DNA of 7,323 nt from Clostridium sp. CAG:921 (GCA_000433135.1 HF991894.1:1-7323); one strand, 5' to 3'; counted from the stretch's first letter, positions 1 through 5,992 are shown. The notes: generated from the letters alone by a model not told the origin. Numbers and translations are program-made.

Positions 1-6
1 AAAATT

Positions 7-467
7 TTAATACTTTACTTTTTTATCTTCGGTTACTATATTATAAATTTTTTCTACTTTATTAATAATTTTTTGCTTATTATCAGGCTTATTTATATAA
101 GAATATTGTTCAGAAAGTAATCTTTTATACCCATAACTTTTATTTTGTATATCTAATAGATATACACTTTCTTGAGGTACTGGATTCATATCCGAGAATC
201 TTATAATTCTAAATCATTTTTTGTTTTTTCATTTATTATTTTAAAGAATGTCAAATTATCTTTATAAGTTTTATGTTTTGGTTTAGGAGAAAATAACGGT
301 GCAAAATAATAATGGCTTTCTACTACAATAATAACACCAATATAAGGTTTTTTTGTGTTCTTATTATAATCAATATGTCTATCAAATCGACTTAAATATT
401 CTATGTAATTGCCATCAATAATATAAAAATTTAATTTTCCTATTCTTAATTTTTTATTGCTTTTCAT
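7..467 (-). pseudogene. Type III toxin-antitoxin toxin (ToxN/AbiQ family), frameshifted
   Basis: ToxN/AbiQ proteins are endoribonucleases that are held inactive by a repeated RNA antitoxin; several abort phage infection. The first part (ATG at 467-465, 88 codons in frame) carries the family N-terminus: FYIIDGNYIEYLSRFD (residues 14-29), KPYIGVII (40-47) and APLFSPKPKH (56-65). That last motif keeps the Ser and Lys of the usual PLTSPK active-site segment, with Phe in place of Thr. The frame stops at TAA 203-201. The rest of the family, IIRFSDMNPVPQESVYLLD and a helical tail ending in VTEDKKVKY, continues in the -1 frame down to position 7. One base is missing next to 209: adding a G turns DLEL-stop into DLGIIRFSDM, as in relatives. 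The tail also looks about 20 residues short of typical members. There is only a weak Shine-Dalgarno (GAAAG); GTG at 473 is an alternative start. Family assignment is confident; loss of function is inferred and a sequencing error is possible. Confidence 0.8.
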
Positions 468-473
468 GCACAC

Positions 474-609
474 TTTCTTTTATAAATATAGGTGATACTT
501 GATGGTACAACCCACCACATGTTTAAATTACACTTGTTTATGAATTTAATCAAAGATTTGTGCTAACCTAGTTTATTTGATAAATTAATTTATCAATATT
601 AGTATATTC
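474..609 (-). other. Leader of the broken toxin, where a type III antitoxin RNA would lie
   Basis: In type III systems this position normally holds two to five direct repeats of about 35-45 bases (the antitoxin RNA) and a leaky terminator before the toxin. I find no convincing tandem repeat here. The only structure is a GGTG...CACC pairing at 502-526 and a 20-bp palindrome just after the predicted transcription start. The antitoxin may have decayed with the toxin or may be reduced to a single diverged unit. Confidence 0.35.
577..596. repeat. 20-bp perfect palindrome upstream of the toxin gene
   Basis: The sequence is a perfect dyad with arms TTGATAAATT and AATTTATCAA. It lies about 8-27 bases downstream of the predicted minus-strand transcription start, so it could be an operator or a 5' hairpin of the toxin transcript. 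It is entirely AT-rich except for one G and one C, so chance is possible, but 20 exact bases is long for that. Confidence 0.55.
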
Positions 610-638
610 ATTATACACTTTTTTATTTACTAAATTAA
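610..638 (-). promoter_or_regulatory. Candidate promoter of the toxin locus
   Basis: On the minus strand a perfect TATAAT (615-610) sits 17 bases downstream of a poor -35 (TTAATT, 638-633). Its direction and distance suit transcription of the leader and toxin, starting near 603. The -35 matches only half of the consensus. Confidence 0.45.
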
Positions 639-647
639 GAGTTTCAG

Positions 648-676
648 TTGTATTTTATACAAAAACATGATACAAT
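648..676 (+). promoter_or_regulatory. Candidate promoter of the 784-1374 gene, with an overlapping inverted repeat
   Basis: TTGTAT (648-653), 17 bases, TACAAT (671-676). The -35 box is the left arm of a small perfect inverted repeat, TTGTAT-TTT-ATACAA (648-662), which could bind a regulator. Transcription would start near 683, giving an untranslated leader of about 100 bases before the start codon. It is divergent from the toxin promoter. Confidence 0.5.
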
Positions 677-783
677 TCACATAATATAATTTAATAATCT
701 CCTATATGTAACTTATGGAGTTTAATATAGAGTAACTATTAACAATGCACTATAGAAAGTCAATTGACAAGGAGGAAAAAATT

Positions 784-1374
784 ATGGGTAAAATAATTGT
801 CATGTTTGAAAATAAAGACAAAGAATTAAATATGTCTTTGTACGATTTTATTGATGAACAATATCGGAAAGCAAATCCAATAATGGTTTGTCATGTAACT
901 GAAGAAGAGTATAACAATATGAAAAAACAGATAAAATCAGGCTGTTTAAATGAAAGACTACCAAGGATTATAAATTATGAAGAAAGAGGATATGATAAAT
1001 TTCGCTATGTTGTAGCATATAACAGCATAGAAAACAATTTGCTAATTTCCGATTATAATAATCCGAAGAAAATAGGTAACTATACAATAGATATGGAAGG
1101 TATCCATTATAATGAAAAAGGATATCAAGTTACCAATCATCCTGATACACGCAGATTTGCATTTTTCAACTTTAAAGTATATACAACAGAAAGCTATCAT
1201 GATATTATTGCACATTATGAACCAATAACATTAATGAAAAATAATACAATCCAACAAAAAACTACGGAATTAATTGAACTAATCGGAAAAAGTTGTAAAA
1301 CATGTGGTACTGAATGTTGTGGTGGATTGAATGATGCAAATAATTGTGAAAGGTGGTCTCACATTATTCATTGA
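784..1374 (+). CDS. Hypothetical protein with a Cys-rich C-terminal tail
   Basis: 196 residues. The start is ATG 784, not an upstream in-frame ATG at 745, because AAGGAGG (769-775) lies 8 bases before 784. I do not recognise the family. No signal peptide or membrane helix is visible. The N-terminus (MGKIIVMFENKDKELNMSL) looks like a short beta-strand start, the middle is mixed alpha/beta with many Tyr and Asn, and the end has Cys at 171, 174, 178, 179 and 188 followed closely by Trp191. This CxxCxxxCC...C spacing suggests a small zinc-binding knuckle of the kind seen in phage and mobile-element proteins, but that is inference. The gene stands alone between the toxin remnant and the intron remnant and has its own promoter. 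Codon use is AT-rich like its neighbours. Confidence 0.8.
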   Translation: MGKIIVMFENKDKELNMSLYDFIDEQYRKANPIMVCHVTEEEYNNMKKQIKSGCLNERLPRIINYEERGYDKFRYVVAYNSIENNLLISDYNNPKKIGNYTIDMEGIHYNEKGYQVTNHPDTRRFAFFNFKVYTTESYHDIIAHYEPITLMKNNTIQQKTTELIELIGKSCKTCGTECCGGLNDANNCERWSHIIH

Positions 1375-1429
1375 TATCAGTTTTTAGCTTCTTCCACAAT
1401 TTATTTGATATAAATACTTTCAAAATAGC

Positions 1430-1461
1430 TAATATTGTATTACAATATTAATAGATTTTTT
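1430..1461 (+). terminator. Weak possible terminator after the 784-1374 gene
   Basis: A 9-bp perfect hairpin (TAATATTGT, loop ATT, ACAATATTA) is followed five bases later by six T residues (1456-1461). The stem has only one G-C pair, so it would be a weak terminator and could equally be a chance AT palindrome. Confidence 0.3.
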
Positions 1462-1524
1462 CTCTAGATTTTATCATTAGATAAACTAAAAAAATGTAGA
1501 TAAGTAGTTACTTTAAAAATAAAC

Positions 1525-1587
1525 GAAGGACACATACGGTGGTGTGATAGGGGGAGAAATTCACTAAGAATTCTCCTCTACTTGGTT
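1525..1587 (+). mobile_element. 3'-end relic of a group II intron (part of domain V, domain VI)
   Basis: The stretch runs GAAGGACACATACGGTGG, then TGTGATAGGGGGAG, a hairpin, and CTCCTCTACTTGG. Many bacterial group II introns end this way: the 3' strand of domain V (GTACGGTGRTGTGAGAGG), then domain VI as a stem-loop, then CTACTCGAY at the 3' splice site. The domain VI candidate pairs 1553-1558 with 1571-1576 and 1560-1562 with 1568-1570, loop ACTAA, with wobble or G-C pairs extending it outward. The A in CTACTTGG would be the branch-point candidate. The 5' strand of domain V, which should contain an AGC triad and a CCGTATGTG-like complement, is not found upstream, so the element is truncated near 1520-1527. 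No intron-encoded reverse transcriptase is present. Recognition is from memory of the motif, not a covariance-model hit. Confidence 0.5.
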
Positions 1588-1881
1588 ATGTTAATTTTTA
1601 TATGTTTTAATGATATTATTTTTGGAATAATACTATCATTTTTTCAAATAATAGTATTGGTGATGTTTATGAAAAAATATGTTAAGAAAAATGAAAGTGA
1701 TAGAAAAAGAGTATTAAAAGATAATGTAAAAGTTGATATTACAGGAAATTTAAAGATCGAAGAAAGCGAAAATGATTACAATATAAATGAAGATTATGGA
1801 TTTATACCATCTGGCTTTCATTGGACTAGTTTGGATGAACAAAAAATTAAAGTAGATGAAATTGAAAAAAAGACAAAATAA
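1588..1881 (+). CDS. Small single-pass membrane protein, hypothetical
   Basis: 97 residues from ATG 1588 (TTG 1582 is in frame just before). Residues 2-28 are a strongly hydrophobic segment, followed by MKKYVKKNESDRKR, so by the positive-inside rule the 70-residue charged tail is cytoplasmic. The tail ends YGFIPSGFHWTSLDEQ (70-85) and a Lys/Glu-rich stretch. I do not recognise it. There is no Shine-Dalgarno at a usable distance: the bases just before the start are the CTCCTCTACTTGG of the intron relic. The gene may therefore be the surviving 3' part of one interrupted by the intron, or poorly translated. The upstream frame stays open back to 1504 but has no good start. Confidence 0.55.
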   Translation: MLIFICFNDIIFGIILSFFQIIVLVMFMKKYVKKNESDRKRVLKDNVKVDITGNLKIEESENDYNINEDYGFIPSGFHWTSLDEQKIKVDEIEKKTK

Positions 1882-1993
1882 ATTTTAAAAATTATTGTAA
1901 ATTGACTTGCTTATAACTAGCACTATATCACTAAAAGTGAATTTTGCTAAAAAAGCAGGACTAAATTGTGACAAAAAAAATTTAAAAAAAGTA

Positions 1994-2022
1994 TTGACTT
2001 TTGAGCGAATATCTATTATAAT
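1994..2022 (+). promoter_or_regulatory. Strong promoter of the tRNA operon
   Basis: TTGACT (1994-1999), 17-base spacer, TATAAT (2017-2022). Transcription would start near 2029, only about 13 bases before the first tRNA, a compact stable-RNA layout. Confidence 0.9.
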
Positions 2023-2041
2023 ATAGTTGTTCCACGAGAGT

Positions 2042-2118
2042 GGGCCTTTAGCTCAGTTGGTCAGAGCACCCGGCTCATAACCGGATGGTCCGGGGTTCGA
2101 ATCCCTGAAGGCCCACCA
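2042..2118 (+). tRNA. tRNA with CAT anticodon, most likely tRNA-Ile2 (lysidine-modified)
   Basis: 77 bases with encoded CCA. The acceptor stem GGGCCTT/AAGGCCC, D arm, T arm (CGGGG/CCCTG with one G-U) and discriminator A73 all fold. The anticodon CAT is at 2076-2078. A CAT anticodon can be Met, initiator Met, or Ile2, in which C34 is converted to lysidine by TilS and reads AUA. C4-G69 and C5-G68 in the acceptor stem are the pairs TilS uses to pick Ile2. The body (GCTCAGTTGGTCAGAGCA and CTCATAA loop) closely resembles Bacillus tRNA-Ile2. A perfect first G1-C72 pair argues against initiator Met. Pair 27-43 of the anticodon stem is a C-A mismatch, which is unusual. A tRNA is certain; the Ile identity is inferred. 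Confidence 0.95.
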
Positions 2119-2135
2119 TTTTTTATATTTTATTT

Positions 2136-2221
2136 GGGTAGGTGTCCGAGTGGCTAAAGGAGGCAGACTGTAAATCTGTTGACGTACGTCTACGATGGTT
2201 CGAATCCATCCCTGCCCACCA
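2136..2221 (+). tRNA. tRNA-Tyr (GTA)
   Basis: 86 bases with encoded CCA and a long variable arm, as expected for bacterial tRNA-Tyr. Acceptor stem GGGTAGG/CCTGCCC with one T-G pair, anticodon loop CTGTAAA with GTA at 2170-2172, variable-arm hairpin GACG-TA-CGTC, and T arm GATGG/CCATC. It lies 17 bases after the previous tRNA and shares its promoter and terminator. Confidence 0.95.
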
Positions 2222-2234
2222 TTAAAGTTTTATC

Positions 2235-2260
2235 CGAACTAGAAATAGTTCGTTTTTTTT
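2235..2260 (+). terminator. Intrinsic terminator of the tRNA operon
   Basis: Perfect 7-bp stem CGAACTA/TAGTTCG with a GAAA tetraloop, followed by eight T residues (2253-2260). It closes the two-tRNA transcript 13 bases after tRNA-Tyr. Confidence 0.92.
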
Positions 2261-2299
2261 CGTTTAAAATATATAGCGACTGAAAAGTGACCGAATATA

Positions 2300-2328
2300 T
2301 TGATATTATTTTTAAAATTGTATATATT
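2300..2328 (+). promoter_or_regulatory. Promoter-like element with no gene behind it
   Basis: TTGATA (2300-2305), 17 bases, TATATT (2323-2328). Downstream there is an AGAAAGGA Shine-Dalgarno-like site (2353-2360) but no start codon in range. An 8-bp hairpin with one G-U (2365-2372 with 2390-2397) then leads into ATTTTAATTT. This could express a short RNA of about 65 bases or be a leftover of a lost gene. Confidence 0.4.
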
Positions 2329-2451
2329 ATAATCTCGACTTAAACACTTTTTAGAAAGGAAAAATCTCTTATAGCTCTTATATCAAGGAATGAGAGAATT
2401 TTAATTTGAATAAAAAACTGAGTACATTTTTTAGTATCTTTAGTTTGGAAT

Positions 2452-2634
2452 TTAGCTATCAGTTCCTTCAATTTTACATCTTTTATAGCTTAATTTTATA
2501 AGGTTTTCGACATCATCGTCTAAATTGGTACATACGGCATATAGATCATCGTATCGTGCTTCTTCTCTTAGGTGTGCTTTTAATTTTTCCATAATAAAAA
2601 TTGTAGAATAATCTAGTAAATTTATATTAGACAT
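2452..2634 (-). CDS. Possible small protein of 60 residues, doubtful
   Basis: An open frame with a rather protein-like composition (LREEARYDD, CTNLDDDVENLIKLSYKRC), richer in Asp, Glu and Arg than a chance ORF in such AT-rich DNA. Against it, no Shine-Dalgarno precedes either the first ATG or the internal Met15, and a TATTAT box lies only three bases upstream of the first ATG. I do not recognise it. The stretch 2261-2674 holds no other candidate gene. Confidence 0.3.
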   Translation of the reverse strand: MSNINLLDYSTIFIMEKLKAHLREEARYDDLYAVCTNLDDDVENLIKLSYKRCKIEGTDS

Positions 2635-2642
2635 GCTATAAT
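2634..2642 (+). promoter_or_regulatory. Extended -10 promoter of the two-gene operon
   Basis: TGCTATAAT is a full extended -10 (TGnTATAAT), which compensates for the lack of a recognisable -35. Transcription would start near 2649, leaving about 26 untranslated bases with AAGGAG at 2660-2665, nine bases before ATG 2675. Confidence 0.65.
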
Positions 2643-2674
2643 ATAAGTGAATTATTTTTAAGGAGCTGTAATAA

Positions 2675-3121
2675 ATGATGTTAGATACTATGATGGCATA
2701 TTCAGAAGTATATGAGATACTAAATTTATTAGATAAAGAATATAAAGAAAAACTACCAGATGAACTTAGAGCTTTTTTTGAAGAAGAAAGATTAAAGGAT
2801 TATAAACCAGAAATAGATGTAAATACCTCATTAATAGACCAGAACCTAAAAAGAGAAACAATAGTATTATTGGCAATTCTTAATCTGAATTATTGGTGTG
2901 ATACACCAGAAGAAAAGCAGGAAATTTTAAATGAATTTTCTAATAATGAGAAGGAAATACAAGAACTTTTAGTAAAATATGGCCCAGATAATTTATTTAA
3001 GAAAGAAACAGAAGAAAAACAAGAACTTGTACATACAGAAGAATTATCTGTTGTTGAATATAAGAAACAAAGCTTTATGCAAAGATTATTAGATAAAATT
3101 GTAAGATTATTTAAGAAATAG
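2675..3121 (+). CDS. Conserved-type hypothetical protein, first gene of the metalloprotease operon
   Basis: 148 residues, acidic and mostly helical, no signal peptide. AAGGAG lies nine bases before ATG 2675; ATG 2678 is an alternative. The layout is SEVYEILNLLDKEYKEKLPDEL (9-30), then helices with many Glu and Lys, then ILNLNYWCDTPEEKQEIL (68-85). A Glu-rich linker (residues ~109-128) leads to a basic amphipathic C-terminal helix SFMQRLLDKIVRLFKK (133-148), which could touch the membrane or a partner. Similar small hypothetical proteins with a YW-C/x-TxEEK core and a basic tail occur in gut Bacillota, to my recollection, without a known function. The next gene starts 17 bases after the stop, so the two are almost certainly co-transcribed. 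Its role could be as partner, chaperone or inhibitor of the protease-like protein, but this is only contextual. Confidence 0.85.
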   Translation: MMLDTMMAYSEVYEILNLLDKEYKEKLPDELRAFFEEERLKDYKPEIDVNTSLIDQNLKRETIVLLAILNLNYWCDTPEEKQEILNEFSNNEKEIQELLVKYGPDNLFKKETEEKQELVHTEELSVVEYKKQSFMQRLLDKIVRLFKK

Positions 3122-3138
3122 TTGTTGTGGAGGAAGTT

Positions 3139-5187
3139 ATGAACAAAAGTAAAATTGATGATTTCATTAATGTATGGGCAGAAGTGGTTGGATTAACTGG
3201 AGAAGAAAATAAGAAATATAGAAATTTTATAAAAACTGATATTGCTAGAAGATGTGAGATGTATGAACAAACAATTTCAGCAATAAGCACAAAAGATGAT
3301 AGTTGTAATGCTTATATAATAAAACCAGTTAATGGACAATACAGCCTTGAAGATTTTTTATTAAATAGATTGATGTTAGGTTTAAGAGAAGTAAGTTTTA
3401 CAGGTGCATTAGATGGCAATGGTGGTGAATATGTTGCACATAATAAGAGTTTAAATGTTAATGTGAGAGCACTTGACTCACTTGTAAAGAATAAAGCTAC
3501 AAGACATAAAGGTTTACAAGGAAAAAATGTACAAATTATTCAAAAAACAATAGAACATGAATTGGGGCATTGCTATAAAACATCATTTAATGATGGATTT
3601 AAAGCACCATTAGGAAGAGGCAGAGAACAAGATGAAATGTATAAGAAATTAATTGATGCTTTATCTAAATTTGAAAATGGTAAATATACAAGTCAAATAA
3701 AAAGTCTAAAGGATTTTGATTTGGAAGAATATTCTGATGTAATAAAAACAGGTGTTGGTGATTCAAGAGCTTATTATAAATATGATAGCAGATTTACTTT
3801 GATAGATGAATTGTTAAACGAAACAGAAGCATTAGAGCTGACAAATAGCAGTGATGTTCATGAAATCTGGCCTTTACAAGATGAAAATGGTAGAGATTCA
3901 GTTTCTGGAAACTATGTAAATGTATATAATTATTTATGTGGTTATTGTCCATTTACTGGATATGGAACTATATTAAAATCTTTATTGGGAAAAGAAAACA
4001 CCTTTAGAGCAGAGTATATTTCTTCTGTTGATATTTTTAAACAATTTGACAAAGAATATGCAGACATAGTTCAAGATGTGTGGGGACTTGACCCACAAGA
4101 AGTTCCACCAATGAGATGTATATTTTTGGACTTTGATGACATAAGCAGTAGAAAACATTTTGATGAGAATATAATGCTAAAACTTGATGAGCTTTTTGCT
4201 AAATGTTATGAAAGAAAAGTTGAAAAGATTATGGCTCAGGAAAATTTAAGCCCAGAGCTTAGAGCGTCAACTTTAAGGGAAATAGAAACATTCCAGTCAA
4301 GACTTACTACTAATAAAGATCCTAATAAAAGGGACGCATTAGTACATAATGTTATATTTAATAATTTAAGAACCAGAATTAATGAATTATCTATACAAAA
4401 TAGCCAGCCAAAAATTGTTGAAGATGACAAGTCACAAAAATCAGTACAACAAGACAACCAACAATCTAGAAAAACAGATAGTCAAAAAATGAAGTTCGCA
4501 AAAGGATTTATACAAGCCTATGACGTTACTGAAGAAGAATATCAATATGAAAAAAGAGCAAATAGTGATGTAATGGATATAAAAAGGCTACAAGAAATAA
4601 TTGAAACAAATGGTATGAATAGAATGCTTACAGGAGATTTAGATGGTAAATGGATTGGAAGACCTGGAGATGAAGATTTTAAGGTACAATATTCACAAAA
4701 GCAAGTATCTGCAATGGCTAGATTATTAAAAGTTGCTCAATTACTGACAGAAAGTAAAAAATTAAATCCAGATGGCAGAGATTATTTAGAAGAATTTACT
4801 AATGTTCCAGATATAGAATATAAGTTGAAACAAATGTGGGAAGATTTTAAAGATAAAAATTCATATATGTATGATTTAAGACAAAGAGCAAGAGATAATA
4901 GAGCAAATGGAACTATACCTTCTTATCCTCCAACTCCAGCAGAGACAGAAGCATCTGATAGCCCTGCGCCAGAAATTAAGCAAGATGGTACGGAACAACA
5001 AAAAAGACTTTCAATTGGTAATGTAAAATCAAGTATTTCAAAAGGTATGGTAACTATGCAAGAAGCTCAAAGTGCAACACAAGATATTAAGAAATTAATG
5101 GAGATTAAGAGATTACAGGTTATGCAAAGAACTGGACAAGCCCTAACTCCAGAACAAAAAAGGTTGCTAGATGGAGATATAAGATAA
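3139..5187 (+). CDS. Putative cytoplasmic zinc metalloprotease (HELGH) with C-terminal extension
   Basis: 682 residues. ATG 3139 is chosen because GGAGG (3129-3133) lies just upstream; an in-frame GTG at 3127 overlaps that site. The active-site helix is IIQKTIEHELGHCYK, with H140, E141 and H144 forming HExxH. About 84 residues on, DELLNETEALELT offers E228 or E230 as the third, gluzincin-type ligand. A beta-rich segment before the motif (GNGGEYVAHNKSLNVN) fits a zincin edge strand. Layout: protease-like domain 1-~415, Gln/Ser/Lys-rich linker ~420-450, a second helical domain ~451-590 (AYDVTEEEYQYEKR, GKWIGRPGDEDF, QVSAMARLLKVAQLL), a Pro-rich linker 594-612 (SYPPTPAETEASDSPAPE) and a helical tail to 682. 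No signal peptide or membrane helix, so it should act in the cytoplasm. It is second in an operon and is followed by a strong terminator. Substrate is unknown and I do not recognise a named family. Zincin assignment is good; the third ligand is inference. Confidence 0.85.
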   Translation: MNKSKIDDFINVWAEVVGLTGEENKKYRNFIKTDIARRCEMYEQTISAISTKDDSCNAYIIKPVNGQYSLEDFLLNRLMLGLREVSFTGALDGNGGEYVAHNKSLNVNVRALDSLVKNKATRHKGLQGKNVQIIQKTIEHELGHCYKTSFNDGFKAPLGRGREQDEMYKKLIDALSKFENGKYTSQIKSLKDFDLEEYSDVIKTGVGDSRAYYKYDSRFTLIDELLNETEALELTNSSDVHEIWPLQDENGRDSVSGNYVNVYNYLCGYCPFTGYGTILKSLLGKENTFRAEYISSVDIFKQFDKEYADIVQDVWGLDPQEVPPMRCIFLDFDDISSRKHFDENIMLKLDELFAKCYERKVEKIMAQENLSPELRASTLREIETFQSRLTTNKDPNKRDALVHNVIFNNLRTRINELSIQNSQPKIVEDDKSQKSVQQDNQQSRKTDSQKMKFAKGFIQAYDVTEEEYQYEKRANSDVMDIKRLQEIIETNGMNRMLTGDLDGKWIGRPGDEDFKVQYSQKQVSAMARLLKVAQLLTESKKLNPDGRDYLEEFTNVPDIEYKLKQMWEDFKDKNSYMYDLRQRARDNRANGTIPSYPPTPAETEASDSPAPEIKQDGTEQQKRLSIGNVKSSISKGMVTMQEAQSATQDIKKLMEIKRLQVMQRTGQALTPEQKRLLDGDIR

Positions 5188-5272
5188 ACACAACAAGCAC
5201 AGATACAATTTTAAAAGAGAAAAGGTAATAAAAAACAAAAAGAAAATGGACTAGAGACGTAAATAAATAATA

Positions 5273-5337
5273 TCCCCCTACTTTTCTACTTAATATGAGT
5301 AAAATATTAGTAGAAGATATATTAAGGGGATTTTTTT
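5273..5337 (+). terminator. Long hairpin terminator of the two-gene operon
   Basis: Outer stem TCCCC/GGGGA (5273-5277 with 5326-5330) encloses an inner 12-bp stem, TTCTACT(T)AATAT with ATATTAGTAGAA and one bulged T. Seven T residues follow at 5331-5337. The arms have some asymmetric unpaired bases, but the shape and U-tract are clear. Confidence 0.8.
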
Positions 5338-5392
5338 ATGTGTGAAAAAGAAGAATCAACTGATGTAGTAAAGTATAGATTCCTGAATTCTT

Positions 5393-5576
5393 AAAAAGCA
5401 CCAGAAAGTATACGCTTATGCATGTGTAAGTAGTAATGATAAAAATGAATCAATGCAAATTCAAACATTAAATGACTATGGAATTACAAAAGATAGAATA
5501 TTTGTAGATAAGGTAAGTAGAAATAATTTTAATAGGCAGGAATACATACCGGACACTTAAAGGAATGTTAAAAGAT
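5393..5576 (+). pseudogene. Serine recombinase (resolvase) N-terminus, decayed
   Basis: One frame reads KVYAYACVSSNDKNESMQ, LNDYGITKDRIFVDKVSR and NNFNRQEY, matching the resolvase/invertase catalytic domain (YARVSS-D-Q..., IF-DK-SG..FNR). It then hits a stop at 5555. The family sequence resumes in another frame as YRTLKGMLKDS. The cause is visible: ATACATAC at 5542-5549 is a 4-bp tandem duplication, and removing one copy restores NRQEYRTLKGMLKDS in one frame. The conserved Arg before the catalytic Ser is Cys here (TGT for CGT, 5423-5425), a second loss. There is no start codon or Shine-Dalgarno in frame; a TGA lies at 5384-5386. The rest of the catalytic domain and the DNA-binding domain are absent, replaced by unrelated sequence after about 5576. 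Such enzymes recombine DNA for transposons, plasmids or phages; this one cannot. Confidence 0.75.
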
Positions 5577-5923
5577 AGTACACATAGTTTATTTGTTGTA
5601 ACTACTCATAGTGATAAAAGAACAATATATACTTATAAACAAGAAATTTCTGTAACAGGAAAAAGTGCAAGAATAACGAATATAGTTGATTTCATTGATA
5701 CTGAAAAATTTTATTTTATGGGATTTAATACTATAAGAGCAACAGGAGAGAATATCGAATTTATCAATAAAATGCAAAAGAAAAATATGATAGTTTTGCA
5801 GATAAAGAACATGTACAAAATCCTATTGCTAAAATTACAGGGACTGATGAAATTGTTTTTTGGTATGAAAATATTAATAATGGGATAGTAATGTTTACAA
5901 TGACTAAACTTATGGAAATGTAA
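5577..5923 (+). pseudogene. C-terminal fragment of an unrecognised protein, frameshifted
   Basis: Directly continuous with the recombinase remnant, the frame reads HSLFVVTTHSDKRTIYTYKQ, ARITNIVDFIDTEKFYFMGF, IRATGENIEFINKMQKK. At an A run (5781-5785) it slips: the frame with one more A reads KYDSFADKEHVQNPIAKITG, TDEIVFWYENINNGIVMFTM, TKLMEM and stops at 5921-5923. The two halves together look like about 115 residues of a folded alpha/beta protein with its natural C-terminus. I do not recognise the family. No start with a ribosome site exists, so this is probably the tail of a gene fused to the recombinase piece by a deletion. An alternative reading is a short ORF at 5565-5888, whose last ~35 residues would be out-of-frame translation. 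Confidence 0.55.
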
Positions 5924-5992
5924 ATAACATAACAAAATAAAACTTAGTTGTATTTGTTTAATAATATAGCTAAAAAAATTATAAAATATATG

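Noticed and set aside
201..224. Programmed -1 frameshift (A AAA AAT heptamer, minus strand) joining the two toxin halves
   Set aside because: Slipping at 222-216 would put a TGA (216-214) as the very next codon, so the second half could not be reached. A missing base next to 209 fits better.
474..609. Tandem repeats of a type III antitoxin
   Set aside because: Only a faint GGTT similarity 56 bases apart; no convincing repeat unit.
745..783. Upstream ATG start for the 784-1374 gene
   Set aside because: The AAGGAGG site lies inside this extension and serves ATG 784.
1902..1930. Second promoter (TTGACT then TATATC) before the tRNA operon
   Set aside because: Spacing is 16 and the -10 is poor; the 1994-2022 promoter is far better.
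4236..4457. Minus-strand 73-residue ORF
   Set aside because: Lies wholly inside the metalloprotease gene with no ribosome site; Ser/Leu-rich antisense shadow.
5338..5394. 18-codon ORF right after the long terminator (MCEKEESTDVV...)
   Set aside because: Its only ribosome-like site is the GGGGA arm of the terminator and it ends after 18 codons; at most a remnant connected to the recombinase relic.
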